DNA of 64,000 nt, from positions 374,861 to 438,860 of the forward strand of contig CAJNOI010000078.1 in NCBI GenBank assembly GCA_905250115.1, read 5' to 3'. This document shows, piece after piece, positions 42,922 to 54,786 of this stretch. The position numbers and the translations under genes were made by a program. How positions within the stretch are numbered: position 1 is the stretch's first letter; each line of letters opens with the position of its first letter. Below the pieces are notes generated by a model that was not told where the DNA came from, ran no database searches, and saw nothing but the letters and a program-made list of their open reading frames with translations. The DNA comes from Adineta steineri. Lineage: Eukaryota > Rotifera > Eurotatoria > Adinetida > Adinetidae.

Positions 42922-42926
42922 CCGGC
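42854..42926 (-). tRNA. tRNA-Phe (GAA)
   Basis: 73-nt cloverleaf on the minus strand: acceptor GCCGGGA, D-arm with box A TAGCTCAGTTGG, anticodon loop CTGAAGA (GAA) closed by TCAGA/TCTGA, T-arm with box B GGTTCGATCC, and discriminator A. No intron and no encoded CCA. The acceptor stem (GCCGGGA with TCACGGC) has one G-A mismatch at pair 5-68. A T6 terminator follows directly. Confidence 0.95.
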
Positions 42927-43633
42927 GATACAGATCTATTTTTAGAAATAGTACAATCTGACGTACGCTTTTACTTCACAAGTAAATACAATTATACGCG
43001 TTTTCGTAGAGACACGAAAGATAGAAGTCTTTTTTTCTCAATGTTATGTTCGATTGCTGCTGACTGAAATAATTAAATCTGTATAAAAACTAAATTTGAA
43101 CATTTAAAATAACTTAGAGAGATCCTTTTCAGATTGTATGTTTGATGAATTAAAACTATTGCTTTTATTTTATATTGGTCAAATGAGGAAATATCGCTGA
43201 TTCTCATAAATAGTATTAATTTATGTTAGTTGTTTTGAACGAAATAGAATGATCGTGTGAATGTAAGATATTCTAATTTTATTTGTAACACTAAAATTAA
43301 TTGTATATTTCACTTTTTGTCAAAAGATAAAACTGAACTAAATATAGTTCACTTAATTACCGCAATATTATCTTTCTAGATATTAAATGAATAGTTGTAA
43401 TCTTTAGCTATAATACTATAACCCTTATAAAAACTAAAAGTAAACCTGTCTATCAGTGACATCTAATCCGACGTATTTTCAAACGAATACTGTTACTACC
43501 AAGAAGCGTTTTATGAATCATTGAATCAAGTACAAGAAAAAAAAAAGTTCTATACAAACAGAAAGGTTCGTCTTCGTTTTCGTTTTTCAGCTGTTTATTA
43601 TCTTTTTTTAGGTTGCTTTATTTATAATCAACA
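42927..43633. other. Intergenic
   Basis: AT-rich. A poly-T plus AG acceptor (TTTTTTTAG, ending about 43612) precedes the ERAL1 ATG. The frame 42858-43067 is a shadow of the tRNA. Confidence 0.45.
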
Positions 43634-45626
43634 ATGATGATATTACATCGAATCTCTCTCCTTACTCGTTTTCATAGACGACTGATTATATCGACTCAAG
43701 CAATTCATATTGACTCTGATCCAAATGAAAAAATTATTCCCTTATCTAAGTTTGATTTAAGTAAACCATTAATTGGACGAACTAATGGTATGTATGAGAA
43801 GTTCATTGTTTATAAAACTATATCTCGATTTTTTAGCTGAACAAACTGCTATTTCATTACTTAGTCCCGATATGCCTGCTGATGCTGAACTTCTCAAAGT
43901 AGCTATTATTGGAACACCCAATGCTGGTAAAAGTACATTTGTAAATCGCCTCATGGGTTGGAGAGTAAGTTTAATTGTGCCATCGAAATATAAATAAAAG
44001 ATAATTTTTTTTTCAAAATTTAGATTTCATCTGTATCTAAACGACCACATACAACCCGACATCGAACTACAGGAGTTTTAACTGATGCAAATAAACAAAT
44101 TGTAAGAATTATTTTCAATTTAATAAATTCTATTTTTTCAATACAATAGGTTTTTCTCGATACACCTGGTTTTGTTGCACCATGGCGAAAAAAACGGTAT
44201 ATCCTACAAGTCAATTTCCAATGATTATTATCTATAAAAGTTGTTCTATCTTCAGACATAACCTTGAAAAATCTATGATTCTCGATCCTCACTCATGTCT
44301 ATGGGATGCTAATCTAAGTATAAAACTAAATTCTTATTTTTATTTTATTAAAATGTTTTTTTCCTATAAAGTTTGTGTGGTACATGATGTTTCAAATCAT
44401 TGGTTACGTTTTAAACTTGATGAAGAAATACTAAAATGTCTTTATGCACATCCTGATAAAGAAGCTATTCTTATTCTTAATAAAGTATTTTTGAATGATA
44501 ATATTTAATTTAAACAAATAATTCGAATATTTATTTTTTTCTCAAGGTTGATTCTGTAAAACGTAAACGAATGTTATTAGATGTAACAACTGTACTTACA
44601 GATGGTTCACTTAATGGAATTCCCTATCGTCTCGATTCACCATATCATCGTAATGGTGAACTTGATATGGAACGTTTATTTCTAAAAACAGCTCATGAAA
44701 TGAATATTCCATTACCAAAAAGCGAAAATGATTTAAAGAAAGAACATCTATTAGCTGATATGAAAGAATATGAAAAAAAATTACTAAATATTCAATTAGA
44801 AAATGTTAATCTTGATTTAGAAGAAAATCAAATTAAAGAATTAATATCTCAACATGAAGAAAAAGGATTAACATTAGAAAATCTTTCGGATGATGTGCCT
44901 TCTCATATTCCATATAAATCAATAAAAGATATTAGTCCAATAGAATTAAAAAAAGATTTAATGGAAACAACAAATTGGCATTTATATTATAAAAAATTAT
45001 CTCAAATTCGTTTGTTTACACAAGATCGTTCAACATGGCCATATTTTAATCAAGTATTTATGATTTCAGCGAAACAAAATCGTGGTATAGCTGCTGTTCG
45101 AGTTAGTTCGACTAATCTGAATCAATACTGAATTAATTTAGTTTCCTTTTTTCTTCTAGAAATATCTTTTCTCACGAACAAAAGCAGCTCCATGGATGTT
45201 TCATCGAAATTTTGTTACTGATCAATATCCACAAGAAATAGCAGAATTATGTATACGTGAAAAGATGTTAGAATATTTGCCGGAAGAAATTCCATATAGT
45301 TATCTTATGGTAATTTTAAAATTAATATTTGAGAAGTCGTTTAAATCTTTATTTTAGACAAATGAACGATGGGAATTAGATGAGAATGATATTCTTAATA
45401 TGACATTTCTAGTTTATCCTCGTGCTAAACAATTGAAACGTGATGTTGTATGTAGAATTATGTTTTTCTTTTAATTATTGAATAAATTCTTGTTTTTTAG
45501 AGTGTATTATTAAAAAATCATGGTGAAGCAATAAAATTAATTAGTACGGAAGCTGAAAAATCGCTTTCCACAACATTTCGTTGTGAAGTTAAATTGAAAT
45601 TAATTGTTAAAACTACTCATGAATAA
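43634..45626 (+). CDS. ERAL1: Mitochondrial Era-like GTPase
   Basis: Ten in-phase exons: 43634-43797, 43837-43964, 44024-44101, 44150-44196, 44256-44317, 44372-44484, 44547-45101, 45161-45309, 45358-45447, 45501-45626, 503 residues. The N-terminus is Arg/Leu-rich with few acids, like a mitochondrial presequence. G motifs in order: G1 GTPNAGKST, G2 region VSKRPHTTRHRTTG, G3 DTPGF, G4 NKVD, G5 region FMISAKQNRG. A large charged insert of about 130 residues lies between G4 and G5, as in animal ERAL1. The C-terminal KH-like part (SVLLKNHGEAIKLIS) is present. ERAL1 chaperones mitochondrial 12S rRNA in small-subunit assembly. Introns are 39-62 bases. The IMPase ATG begins 67 bases after its stop. 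Confidence 0.92.
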
Positions 45627-45692
45627 ATTTCAATCTGTTACAAAAAAATGTAAATGAATATGTTCATTTGTATTTTGTTTTCTATGTTTTAG

Positions 45693-46984
45693 ATGGCTGA
45701 AAAAGATATTGATATTTATTATAAAACTATTCTTGATCTTGTATCACTTGCTGGCAAAGTATGTTTATTTGATGAGAGATAAAATAAAAAAAGAAAATTT
45801 TTTTTTCAGGTTGTATGTGAAGGTTTTTCGATAACAAAACGTGTTGAAACAAAGGAGAATACAGCTGATCTTGTTACCGAATTCGATCAACGTGTGGAAG
45901 AGATTTTAATAAAAAAATTACAAGAGAAATTTCCAACACATAAGTTCGTAAAAATTGAAGAAAATATTTTTTTATTGATATTCAATTCAGATTTATTGGT
46001 GAAGAATCAACTGCTAATGGAATTAAAACAACCTTAAGTGACGATCCAACATGGATCATTGATCCAATTGATGGTACAACTAATTTTGTACATGGGTAAC
46101 AGAATAAAATAATAATCATAACTTACAATTTTTTTGTATTTTTAATTAGATTTCCATTTGTTGCTATTTCTGTTGCGCTTGCAATTAATAAACAAGTTGT
46201 TCTTGGAGTAATCTATAATCCTGTTGTGGATTACCTTTATTCAGCTATACATGGCAAAGGAGCATTTAAAAATGGTCGACCTATCAAATGTTCGAAACAA
46301 ACTGGTATATAGAATTATTCTGTTCTTAAAAACTAAAGAGCTGCCTTCTTTTTCTAAACATTTTTTTTAGTTAAAAAATAACCAAAGGTATATAGAGAAT
46401 GAATATTTAGTTTTACATTGATTTTATTTATTAAAATAATTAATTTTTTATATTTTTATTATAGAACTTTCATTGTCACAAATAATTGGTGAATATGGTC
46501 CAACTCGGGACACTCATATTCTTGATATCAAATGTAAAAATTTACGAGTTATTATAGAAAAAGTTCATAGGTAAATATAGAAGAAAACATATGTAAATAT
46601 TCATTTAAATTTTTATTTAGTATTCGTGCGATGGGTAGTGCAGCTTTGAATTTATGTTTAATAGCTGAAGGTTGTTGTGATGCTTATTTTGAATATGGAG
46701 TACATATTTGGGATTATGGTAAGAAAAATCTTAAATATGTTGTTTTTTGTTATCCGAAAATATGTTCTTGAATAGCTGCCGGTGATTTAATAGCTCGAGA
46801 AGCTGGTGCTTACACATGTGATCCGTCAGGTACGATATGATATAATTATTTATCATCTATATATTTTATTTTATTAGGTGCTCCATTAAATCTAGTTCAT
46901 CGTCGTATTTTATGTGCTGCAACAAAAGAACTTGCTGAACAAATTTCACCATTACTAACTCATATTGATTATCCTCATGATTAA
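45693..46984 (+). CDS. Inositol monophosphatase
   Basis: Eight in-phase exons: 45693-45758, 45810-45943, 45991-46095, 46150-46304, 46465-46570, 46621-46718, 46776-46829, 46878-46984, 274 residues, the normal IMPA1/IMPA2 length. Metal-binding and catalytic motifs are intact: GEES, the IMP-family signature [18 protein letters not shown], and [15 protein letters not shown]. The enzyme hydrolyses inositol monophosphate to inositol (Mg-dependent, Li-sensitive in the family). A TTTTAG acceptor directly abuts the ATG (TTTTAG|ATGG), 66 bases after the ERAL1 stop. That is what a trans-spliced downstream operon gene would show. Confidence 0.94.
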
Positions 46985-47030
46985 AATAAAAATTTTAAAC
47001 AGGAATTAAATTAATTTTTATTTATTCTAG

Positions 47031-47749
47031 ATGATAAAATCTTATTTTATTTTTGTTTTCATCAGTATTATTATTGGCGTCAGTGTTAGTGTTGACAATG
47101 ACAAATGCGCAAGGGCGTCACTTATTGACTGTAAAACGTGTATAGCCGTAGACCCTGGGTGTGCCTATTGTAAAAACAACAAACGATGTTTTGCACATGA
47201 TATTATATCAACAGAATGGCCATGTAAAGCATCGGAGTTACAGATTAAAACATGTTTTGGTAATTTGAATAAAATCATTTTATATTGTATTATATATCGA
47301 ATAATATGATATTTTAGCTGATGCTCAAACATTACTTATTATTCTTGGTTCAGTTGGTGGTGTTGTTTTAATTGCTATTATAGTTATTATAGTGTGCCTT
47401 TGTAAACGATGCAAACGACGTGCAATTCGAAAGTTAGTTAATTAAAATGAATAAATTTCAAATTTTTTTACAAATATATTTTTTAGAGAAGAAAAGAGAG
47501 AAGGTGTATACAGTCAACGACTAGGCGACCGACGAGCTCAAGCTGAAGTTCGGTAAAAATTTAAGTATTATATTCATAATTATATATTTTTATAATTCAA
47601 TAGATCAGCCGAAAGAAATGTAGTAGCTGATAATCTTCGAATGAAATATGGTATGTATATATTCTATTAAGATTTATTTGTCTATTATTTTCTTTATAGG
47701 TCTTTTGAAAGCAAAAGACGATGGTGCAGATTATAAACGTATGAGTTAA
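47031..47749 (+). CDS. PTTG1IP-like single-pass membrane protein
   Basis: Exons 47031-47259, 47318-47432, 47487-47552, 47604-47650, 47700-47749, 168 residues. It has a signal peptide (SYFIFVFISIIIGVSVSVD), a Cys-rich PSI-like module (DCKTCIAVDPGCAYCKNNKRC), a membrane helix (LIILGSVGGVVLIAIIVIIV) ending in CLCKRCKRR, and a charged helical tail ending YGLLKAKDD. The order and the tail match the pituitary-tumour-transforming-gene-1-interacting protein family. The ATG is immediately preceded by TATTCTAG, 46 bases after the IMPase stop, again suggesting trans-splicing. Confidence 0.85.
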
Positions 47750-47982
47750 TGATAAGAATGTTTCATGTGTGCTCTTACAAATGAACAAATATTATTTTAT
47801 TCTGTGATTTTCATTTTTTTTAAGTAATTTTATGTCTTTCATTGTCCATGATATTTCTTTTTTGCAATATTTTTTTTATTGATTATCAGAACGCGATATA
47901 ATAACCTCGATGAATAAATTTTGTTTTGAAATTTTTTATATATGAATAATAAATTAAAATTCTATGTTTGTTTTCATAAAAG

Positions 47983-50098
47983 ATGATTCTTCCATCAATT
48001 CATTTCGCTGCTAAACAATGTCACAATCAGTGGCGCTCATCATTATTTCGTACAATTGTTGTTATTCATAAACGACAATTAGCAACATCAGGACAATCGA
48101 AAAAAAAGTCTAAAACACAAGAAAATGAGAGTCTTGTTCAATCGACAACAAATGATCAAATTGAAGTCGCGACTTTTAAAGAAAAAGGTAAAAGAATATT
48201 GTTTTTCCGAATACGTTTTGTATTAAAATTACTTCATCATAGCTCAACAGGCTGCAAAAGATACAGGTTATTCTATGATTGTTATCGCTGGTGTTGCAGC
48301 ATTAGGTGGTTTATGTTATTTAATGTTACGTGAATTATATTCGAGAGAAACACCAAATGGAATTTATAAAGAAGCATCGAAAATGTGCTTAGCTAATACA
48401 GATGTAAATTATATTGAAAAAGTTATTTTTCGATTAATAATAATAATATATTTTATAGGTACAAGATGCATTAGGTACACCGATTATGGTTCATACAACA
48501 CCTCAAATTGGTTCAATGCGTATTAATAATGTTCGGTAAAGATTGTTTAAAAAAATACGAATCGTATTCAATTCAGAATTTAACTAGACCTCCACTTGAA
48601 GCAAGTTCAAGTAGGAGAAAGGCGGCTGACTGCAGAAGTCTAACAACTCTCATAAACGCGGAAAGTTGAACCATTTAAAATTTTATTTTATTTTATTCTC
48701 AAAATCGATTAATTAAACTCAGATAAACAAGTCATCGAATAATTACTTTTCATATAGTAGACTCTATCATGATGAATTTAAGTCACAAAAAAACGATAAT
48801 TAAAATGTATATGCATATAGTTTCTCATATGTCAATAGTCCTATAATACTGAGTCATACATAACCATATAAGGAAATCATCATGTGTTAATTAATGGTTT
48901 TTTTAAAATTATGTATCTCCCGCACGAAGCCGAATTTTAAAAAACGGTTTTCAGATGTGCACTCAGCACGTTCTCACAAATACGGCAAGCTTTTTTTCGG
49001 TTGAAAATGTTGCTTAGGTACTAAGAACGAGTGGCAGAATTGAATCGTGACTCATCTGTCGAGAACAAGAAGAAGAAGAATATCAAAAGCAACTAGACCT
49101 CCACTTGAAGCAAGTTCAAGTAGGAGAAAGGCGGCTGACTGCAGAAGTCTAACAACTCTCATAAACGCGGAAAGTTGAACCATTTAAAATTTTATTTTAT
49201 TTTATTCTCAAAATCGATTAATTAAACTCAGATAAACAAGTCATCGAATAATTACTTTTCATAGACTAGACTCTATCATGATGAATTTAAGTCAAAGAAA
49301 AAACGATAATTAAAATGTATATGCATATAGTATCTTATATATCAATGGTCATATAATACTGAGTCATAGATAGCCGTATAAGGAAATCACCATGTGTTAA
49401 TTAATTTTTTTTTGAAACTATGTATCTCCCGCACGGAATCGAATTTCAAAAAACGGTTTTTAGATGTGCACTCAGCACGTTCTCACGAATATGGTAGTTT
49501 TTTTCCGATTGAAAATGTCGCTTAGGTACTGAGAACGGCTGGCAGAATTGAATCGTGACTCATCTGTCGAGAAGGAGAAGAAGAAGAAGAAGAAGAAGAA
49601 GAAGAATATCAAAAGCAATAAGTCGACTGCTGCACATACGTGCAGTCAGCCGCCTTAATAAGTCGTCTGCTGCACATACGTGCAGTCAGCCGCCTTAATT
49701 AGCTAAAGACAAATGTAATGTGTATAGCAGAATACAAAGAAATAAAGAACTAGCTAGAATCTTTGTATGCTTGATTTATGTTGAATCTTTATTTATTATT
49801 ATAGAGCAAAAATGTTTGATGAAAAAGGACATCGAAGTATGGCACTTTCTTTTTACTTAACTGGCAAAGAACGAACTGGTGTTGTTGGTGTTAAAGTTCA
49901 AAAAGTAATCTATTCATTTTTTCTTATTATATTGAATATTTTCATCTTTTCTTATTTCTTTTATAGAATATTTCTAATAAATTTGTCTATGATTATATTC
50001 TCGTTCAACTCGATCGACCATGGCGTGGTCGAAATATAATTCGAGTTCATCAAAATCTCGATACATCAAACACAACACCTCAAACAATCGATATTTAA
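47983..50098 (+). CDS. TIMM21: Mitochondrial import inner membrane translocase subunit Tim21
   Basis: Exons 47983-48187, 48243-48403, 48459-48535, 49805-49904, 49967-50098, 224 residues. It has a basic presequence (MILPSIHFAAKQCHNQWRSS), a membrane helix (SMIVIAGVAALGGLCYLMLRELY), and the intermembrane-space Tim21 domain (YKEASKMCLANTDV; LGTPIMV; MALSFYLTGKERTGVVGVKV; YDYILVQLD). Tim21 links the TOM and TIM23 complexes. Intron 3 (48536-49804) is 1269 bases, against about 55 for the others, because it carries a duplicated repeat element. A splice acceptor-like CATAAAAG precedes the ATG. Confidence 0.9.
48582..49616. mobile_element. Duplicated ~0.51-kb repeat element in the TIMM21 intron
   Basis: Two tandem copies, 48582-49090 and 49091-49616, start AACTAGACCTCCACTTGAAG and diverge by scattered substitutions and by length of a GAA-repeat (about 4 versus 9 units). 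Each starts with a hairpin ACTTGAA-GCAAG-TTCAAGT and contains AAGGCGGCTGACTGCA near its left end. The exact reverse complement, TGCAGTCAGCCGCCTT, occurs to the right at 49641-49656 and 49681-49696, like terminal inverted repeats. No transposase is encoded, so this is a non-autonomous element. Confidence 0.7.
49617..49696. repeat. 40-bp tandem hairpin repeat, two copies
   Basis: Units AATAAGTCG(A/T)CTGCTGCAC... at 49617 and 49657. Each contains CTGCAC-ATAC-GTGCAG (6-bp stem, 4-base loop) and ends TGCAGTCAGCCGCCTT, the inverted copy of the left-end motif of the 0.51-kb repeat. Confidence 0.75.
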
Positions 50099-50160
50099 AC
50101 TTTTTCTGTAAACATAGTTATTTTTTAAAAATATATGTTTTTTTTCTCTGTTAATTGTCT

Positions 50161-51346
50161 TTAATAAGATGGTCGAATAGTAGTTACCATAGTTTTTTCT
50201 GTTCGAGCATCTTGATCAATATGACTATTATGTGGTATACTAAAATGATTATGTTTCTTCTTTTTATTTGAATGATGTCGATAATTAATAATTGGTATTG
50301 ATGATTTTGAAGATGGAAGACAATATTTACGATAAGTAAATATAATAATAGCAAGAAGAATAATTGATAATGTTATTGCAACTAATGCATATAAAATATA
50401 AAGAACCAATGTAAAAAATGTTGATTGTGATGATAATAAATCTTCCGATGATGAGATAGAATCATTGAATTTCCAATGAAAACGAAAGAACGAACGAGCA
50501 AATACAGAAGAATTATTCATATTTAAATTCGTATAATTTGTCCATGATTCGGTTGTAATTGTTTGATATGTAGTAGTTGTTTGCACTAAAATATCAAATT
50601 TTAATCAATTTAAGTCATCGGTTTTGTTTTGCACATACTATTTGGGCAATTTTCAATGAGAATATCATCAATAGCAAACCAAGTTGTAGACGTAGTTCGA
50701 TTATCTGGTAAATGTCGGATTTCAATTTCAATCTAAACGAAGTAAATTTTTAATAAATATGATTAGTTAGAATCAATATATATACGCGAAATTCTTCTGA
50801 TGCTTGAAATGTAATATTTGCTTGTTGCCAAAGTGATTCAATTTCATCTGATAAATCGATATTCTTCTGTGTTAAAGCTTTCCATCGACCTATAGATGAT
50901 ATTTGTGTTCTATCTTTATTAATAAAAAAAATTTCAATTTGATCTTGTTCATTTTCAATACTAAATTGGAATGTTAAACGAATAATAAATAAACATGATG
51001 AAGTTAAATATAACCATGATGAGGTTACTATATCTGTAAAACCTTTTTCTTTATCTTCATTATTTGCATCAACCGCAATTAAAACTATAATTTATTGTAA
51101 ATTTAATTTTTTTTTCTCCTCATTTCTATGAAAATACATCAGACCTTTATCATCTGTTTCTTCATCAAGATTTTTAATTTGCCATCGTCGACCAATATTC
51201 CAATTACAAGTACCCGAAGAAAATGTACAACGTTGATTATATTGTATAGATGAAACAAATATTAACATAAAATAAATCATATATAAAATAAAATCTAATA
51301 ATAATAATAAATATATTTAAAAAGGAAAAATCTTACATATTTTCAT
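50161..51346 (-). CDS. Single MAM-domain type I membrane protein, 325 aa
   Basis: Minus-strand exons 51346-51337, 51294-51145, 51084-50786, 50732-50639, 50585-50161, all in phase. The tiny first exon adds MKI ahead of YFILYMIYFMLIFVSSIQ, giving a signal peptide. The ectodomain is a MAM fold: CTFSSGTCNW near the start, SSWLYLTSSCLFIIRLTFQFS, RWKALTQKNIDLS, WQQANITFQASEEFRIEIE, and FAIDDILIENCPN at the end. A Thr/Asn stalk, a membrane helix (FTLVLYILYALVAITLSIIL) and a basic His/Lys-rich tail follow. MAM domains mediate extracellular adhesion or oligomerisation. The specific role is unknown. It is convergent with TIMM21. Confidence 0.82.
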
Positions 51347-51842
51347 TGCTATTGATAAAATAATCAAGTTTTTCGATGTACTAACAATTTAATTGAGCAT
51401 ACAATATGTTTTGTATATGTACATAATAAAATCGATCATGATCATCAACCGCTTGTTATTGACAAGTGGATCATACAATTAAATAATCTATTTATTTAAT
51501 GACGTGATCATCGTTGCACTGCAACGGTAAAACGAAAAAAAAACACAAAGTAGATGATTTCTCGATTTGAATTAAATTTTTATACATCACATTATGTATA
51601 TATTTCTTTCGGCAAAAGTAAAATAAATTAATCAAATAAACCTTCTTTAATATGTATGCATACAAATTTTGTTTTTCTATATATTTCAATTGGCCTATAA
51701 AGTTATTCATGCTTATAAATATAAGAACGATTTGTTTTTCGTTTTGCTAAATATTTGTATAATACCTTTCGTCACACTTCATTCAACATACATTTATTGC
51801 GAAGCCTATTTTTACTCAGTCGTTTATACTTGTTTTTGTCAA
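51347..51842. other. Divergent intergenic region
   Basis: AT-rich promoter region between the MAM gene (minus) and the EF-hand gene (plus). Nothing specific is seen. Confidence 0.4.
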
Positions 51843-52803
51843 ATGTGGAGAAATAGAAAATCTCGACCTCCCAAAGATTTAGATGCAAAAAGTTTGCACT
51901 TTTTTTTAATCTATATGATTATTTTTATTTATTCTCTACTGTAGAACTTGCCGCACTTGTCGATGCATCTCAAATTAGTGAACAAGGTAATATATATGTA
52001 TGTTATTCATTGATATTTAAATACTGTGTTTGTTTTTTATTCGATTTTGACAGAAATTCGACGATGGCATACAGTATGTTATTTATATGAAATACTCGAG
52101 ATAAATATTGTCTTGTATAGGATTTTCTCGATCATTATCCATCAGGTCTATTAGACAAAAAGGCATTTGTTGAATATTATCAAAAACTACATACAGATAT
52201 AGGACCCGAAGGTTCATTTGAGTAAATCTATGGCTTTTATTCTTGTTAAATATTTTCTATTGTGAGAATATTTTAGAAAAATTTTTGAAATGATTGACGC
52301 TAATAATGATGGAACAATTGATTTTAATGAATTATTAGTGGTTATAGTATTAATGAGTCGTTTAAATGCTTTAGATTCACGACTTGCATTTGCATTTGAT
52401 ATGTTCGTTAATAATTTTTTATAATCTTCTGTTTTTTCGAATTATGAAATTTTTTTTAGGTATGATGCTTCGGGAGATGGACGTATCGATCGAGAAGAAT
52501 TAGCTGATGTTATATCAGCAATAGTTAGTTGTATATTTAAATAAGATTACATATAATTTATTTAATATTTAGTATGATCATGCTGGTATAACTGATCGAA
52601 AAGGTGAACGAGATCCAAAGAAACGAGCAAAAGAAATTATTAGTCAACTTGATGATAGTGGTGATAATAAATTGAATAAAGAAGAATTTATTAAAGGGTA
52701 TTATTTCTATTTATTTTAGTTTACTATTTATAAAATTGATTTTGTATTTTTTAGATGTAAAAATGATCCAGTAATTCGCGGTTTACTAACACCTAGTATA
52801 TAA
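51843..52803 (+). CDS. Neuronal calcium sensor-like EF-hand protein, 191 aa
   Basis: Eight in-phase exons: 51843-51891, 51945-51986, 52054-52073, 52121-52221, 52277-52402, 52460-52523, 52573-52697, 52755-52803. The NCS layout is recognisable: an N-terminal helix, EIRRWHTDFLDHYPSG in the degenerate EF1, then EF loops DANNDGTIDFNE, DASGDGRIDREE and DDSGDNKLNKEE with complete Ca ligands. The C-terminus is GCKNDPVIRGLLT. NCS proteins are usually N-myristoylated on MGxxxS/T. This start is MWRNRKSRPP, so the myristoyl switch appears absent unless another first exon exists. Exon 3 is only 20 bases. Confidence 0.88.
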
Positions 52804-53933
52804 ATATTTGACAATTTTTCATTTTCTTCTATTTACGATTATAATTATCCTTTTATCAATCTCACATAATAAAGTTTAACATTCAACATATGATTTCATC
52901 AATATGTGTAAATTAATGAAAAGATTTTTCTATGTTAAAATATAGAACCAATAGGTTTCATAGTTTAAAGACATTTTTCCAATTAAACGTTCGTAAAGTT
53001 CATTCCCATCAATCAATTTTTTCTTTTCTTTCAATTAAACGATAGTTTTTTTCTTTTCATATAAACATTCTCTATGGCAGCTTTCTTCCCGAAAACACTT
53101 TCAAAAATCAATTCAAAAAGAAAAAGCTTTCAACAGAACAAATTTGAGTAGTTATGATATTTTTTTTCTGTCATAAAAACACGTGTAAAATAAGTTAAGG
53201 TAATTTTTTGAAAAAAAAATTAATAAACTTTAATAGAATGATTATAATTTTTTTTCCTCTATTGTTAAGTAACATTTCTTTTTTTTTCATAAGTTATTTA
53301 GTTTGATAAATACTCTATTAATGAATACAATATATATAGTTGATGAAACCTTGTGAATACACCTATTGGCAAGGTATTGTTTGAAAAATATTTTTCGATT
53401 CAATATTTACCACATATTTGTATTCATGTTAGTAGAATTAAATGTATAACCAAACTAGATTTTGTGGGACATATCAACAGTTAAGTTTACGCAGATTAAA
53501 AGGAAAATTATACTATTCTGGCAATGGAAATTAAAAATTTGACATTTTTATATATACTTTTAAGTGTTATTTAATACGAATAAGTTAGAAAAGCATTTAT
53601 GTGTTGTTAATCTCGATCACAATTTCTAAATATAGGATTCTTTTTTTATTTAAAACCAAAAACTCATCTAATTGACTCGGCAGAAAATTTACTAAAACTA
53701 GTTTTGAAAACTATTATTCTGATGACTTGTGATTTTACTAATATTAGTATAATTATATATTCTTCCTAAATGATATTGATATATTTAATCCAGCAATACT
53801 TCTAATACATTGCTGTGTTGTTAAATAATCTAGCAAGATCTTAAAAATCATAGTTTTCTATCGAATCATTTCATCGTTCATAATATTTTATATATTGTAT
53901 TTATGCTTTTCAGTGTTTGAGTAATAACTATAA
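52804..53933. other. Intergenic, 1.1 kb
   Basis: AT-rich; no gene or repeat recognised. A TTTTCAG acceptor near 53913 precedes the next ATG. Confidence 0.45.
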
Positions 53934-54552
53934 ATGCATCGTTCGCATACAAACTTAGTTCCTGTTACCAATAAATATCTGGCACATAAAAAATTTGTTA
54001 AAGATCAAGAAGAACATAAACTAAATGTAAGATTTTCTTCTCTTTCGTTTTTTTTCTTTACAATTTATTTATTATTTTTAATAGCTTCAAAATATACATA
54101 GTTTATTAGATCATTCATCACCTACTCCTCGTCCACATTTAACTCAACGTGTTCGACAAAAACAGGTTAAAAATTTCATAAATCTATTCTATCTTCATTT
54201 TGATTTATAGAATCGAGAATATGAATTAGAAATAATTCACAATGAAAATGATCGTCTTCGCACAAGAATGATGCGAAATGGAGCATTTACTAATTCTCAT
54301 AATAATTATGTAACACGCAGGTACGTATAAATATTGGAATCGATTCATTTTTTTGATTTAATTTATTTCATTAGTTTAAATATAAAAGAACGAAATCGTG
54401 AAGAATCACAACATAAAAATACATATGAGCGGCTTCAAAAACAAATTCATCACGTTAAATCAACTTACTCAATACGAAAATCTCAAAATGATTATGCTAA
54501 ACAACAAGATTTTAAACGACAAATAACTCGATTTCCACCTATAAAAAAATAA
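53934..54552 (+). CDS. CFAP97/Hemingway-like small ciliary protein, 153 aa
   Basis: Exons 53934-54026, 54085-54165, 54211-54320, 54375-54552, in phase. It is Lys/Arg/His/Asn-rich and helical: NKYLAHKKFVKDQEEHKLN, SSPTPRPHLTQRVRQKQ, EYELEIIHNENDRLRTRM, NTYERLQKQIHHVKSTYS. The pattern of a His/Lys helix, a Pro-rich turn with PHLT, then a helix of the form E-x-I-x-x-E-N-x-x-L resembles the CFAP97 family (axoneme or sperm tail). The match is by eye and moderate. There is no signal peptide or membrane segment. Confidence 0.6.
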
Positions 54553-54786
54553 ATATTTTTACATTATTATGTACTTATAATTCATTTAATTATGAAAAAT
54601 AAAATTTTATTAAAACTTTTCAGTTTTTTTCCACAATTGTGTAATAACATTGTCGTTATTCATCTTTTGTCATAGATTACATAAAATAAAAACAAAAATA
54701 TGACTTTTGTTATCTATCCCGATAACAAATTTTATACAAAAGGATGCAGAAAAATAGCAACGGCAGCTAACATAAACTATTGAAAC

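Noticed and set aside
42858-43067. 69-aa frame across the tRNA
   Set aside because: Opposite-strand translation of tRNA-Phe and its flank.
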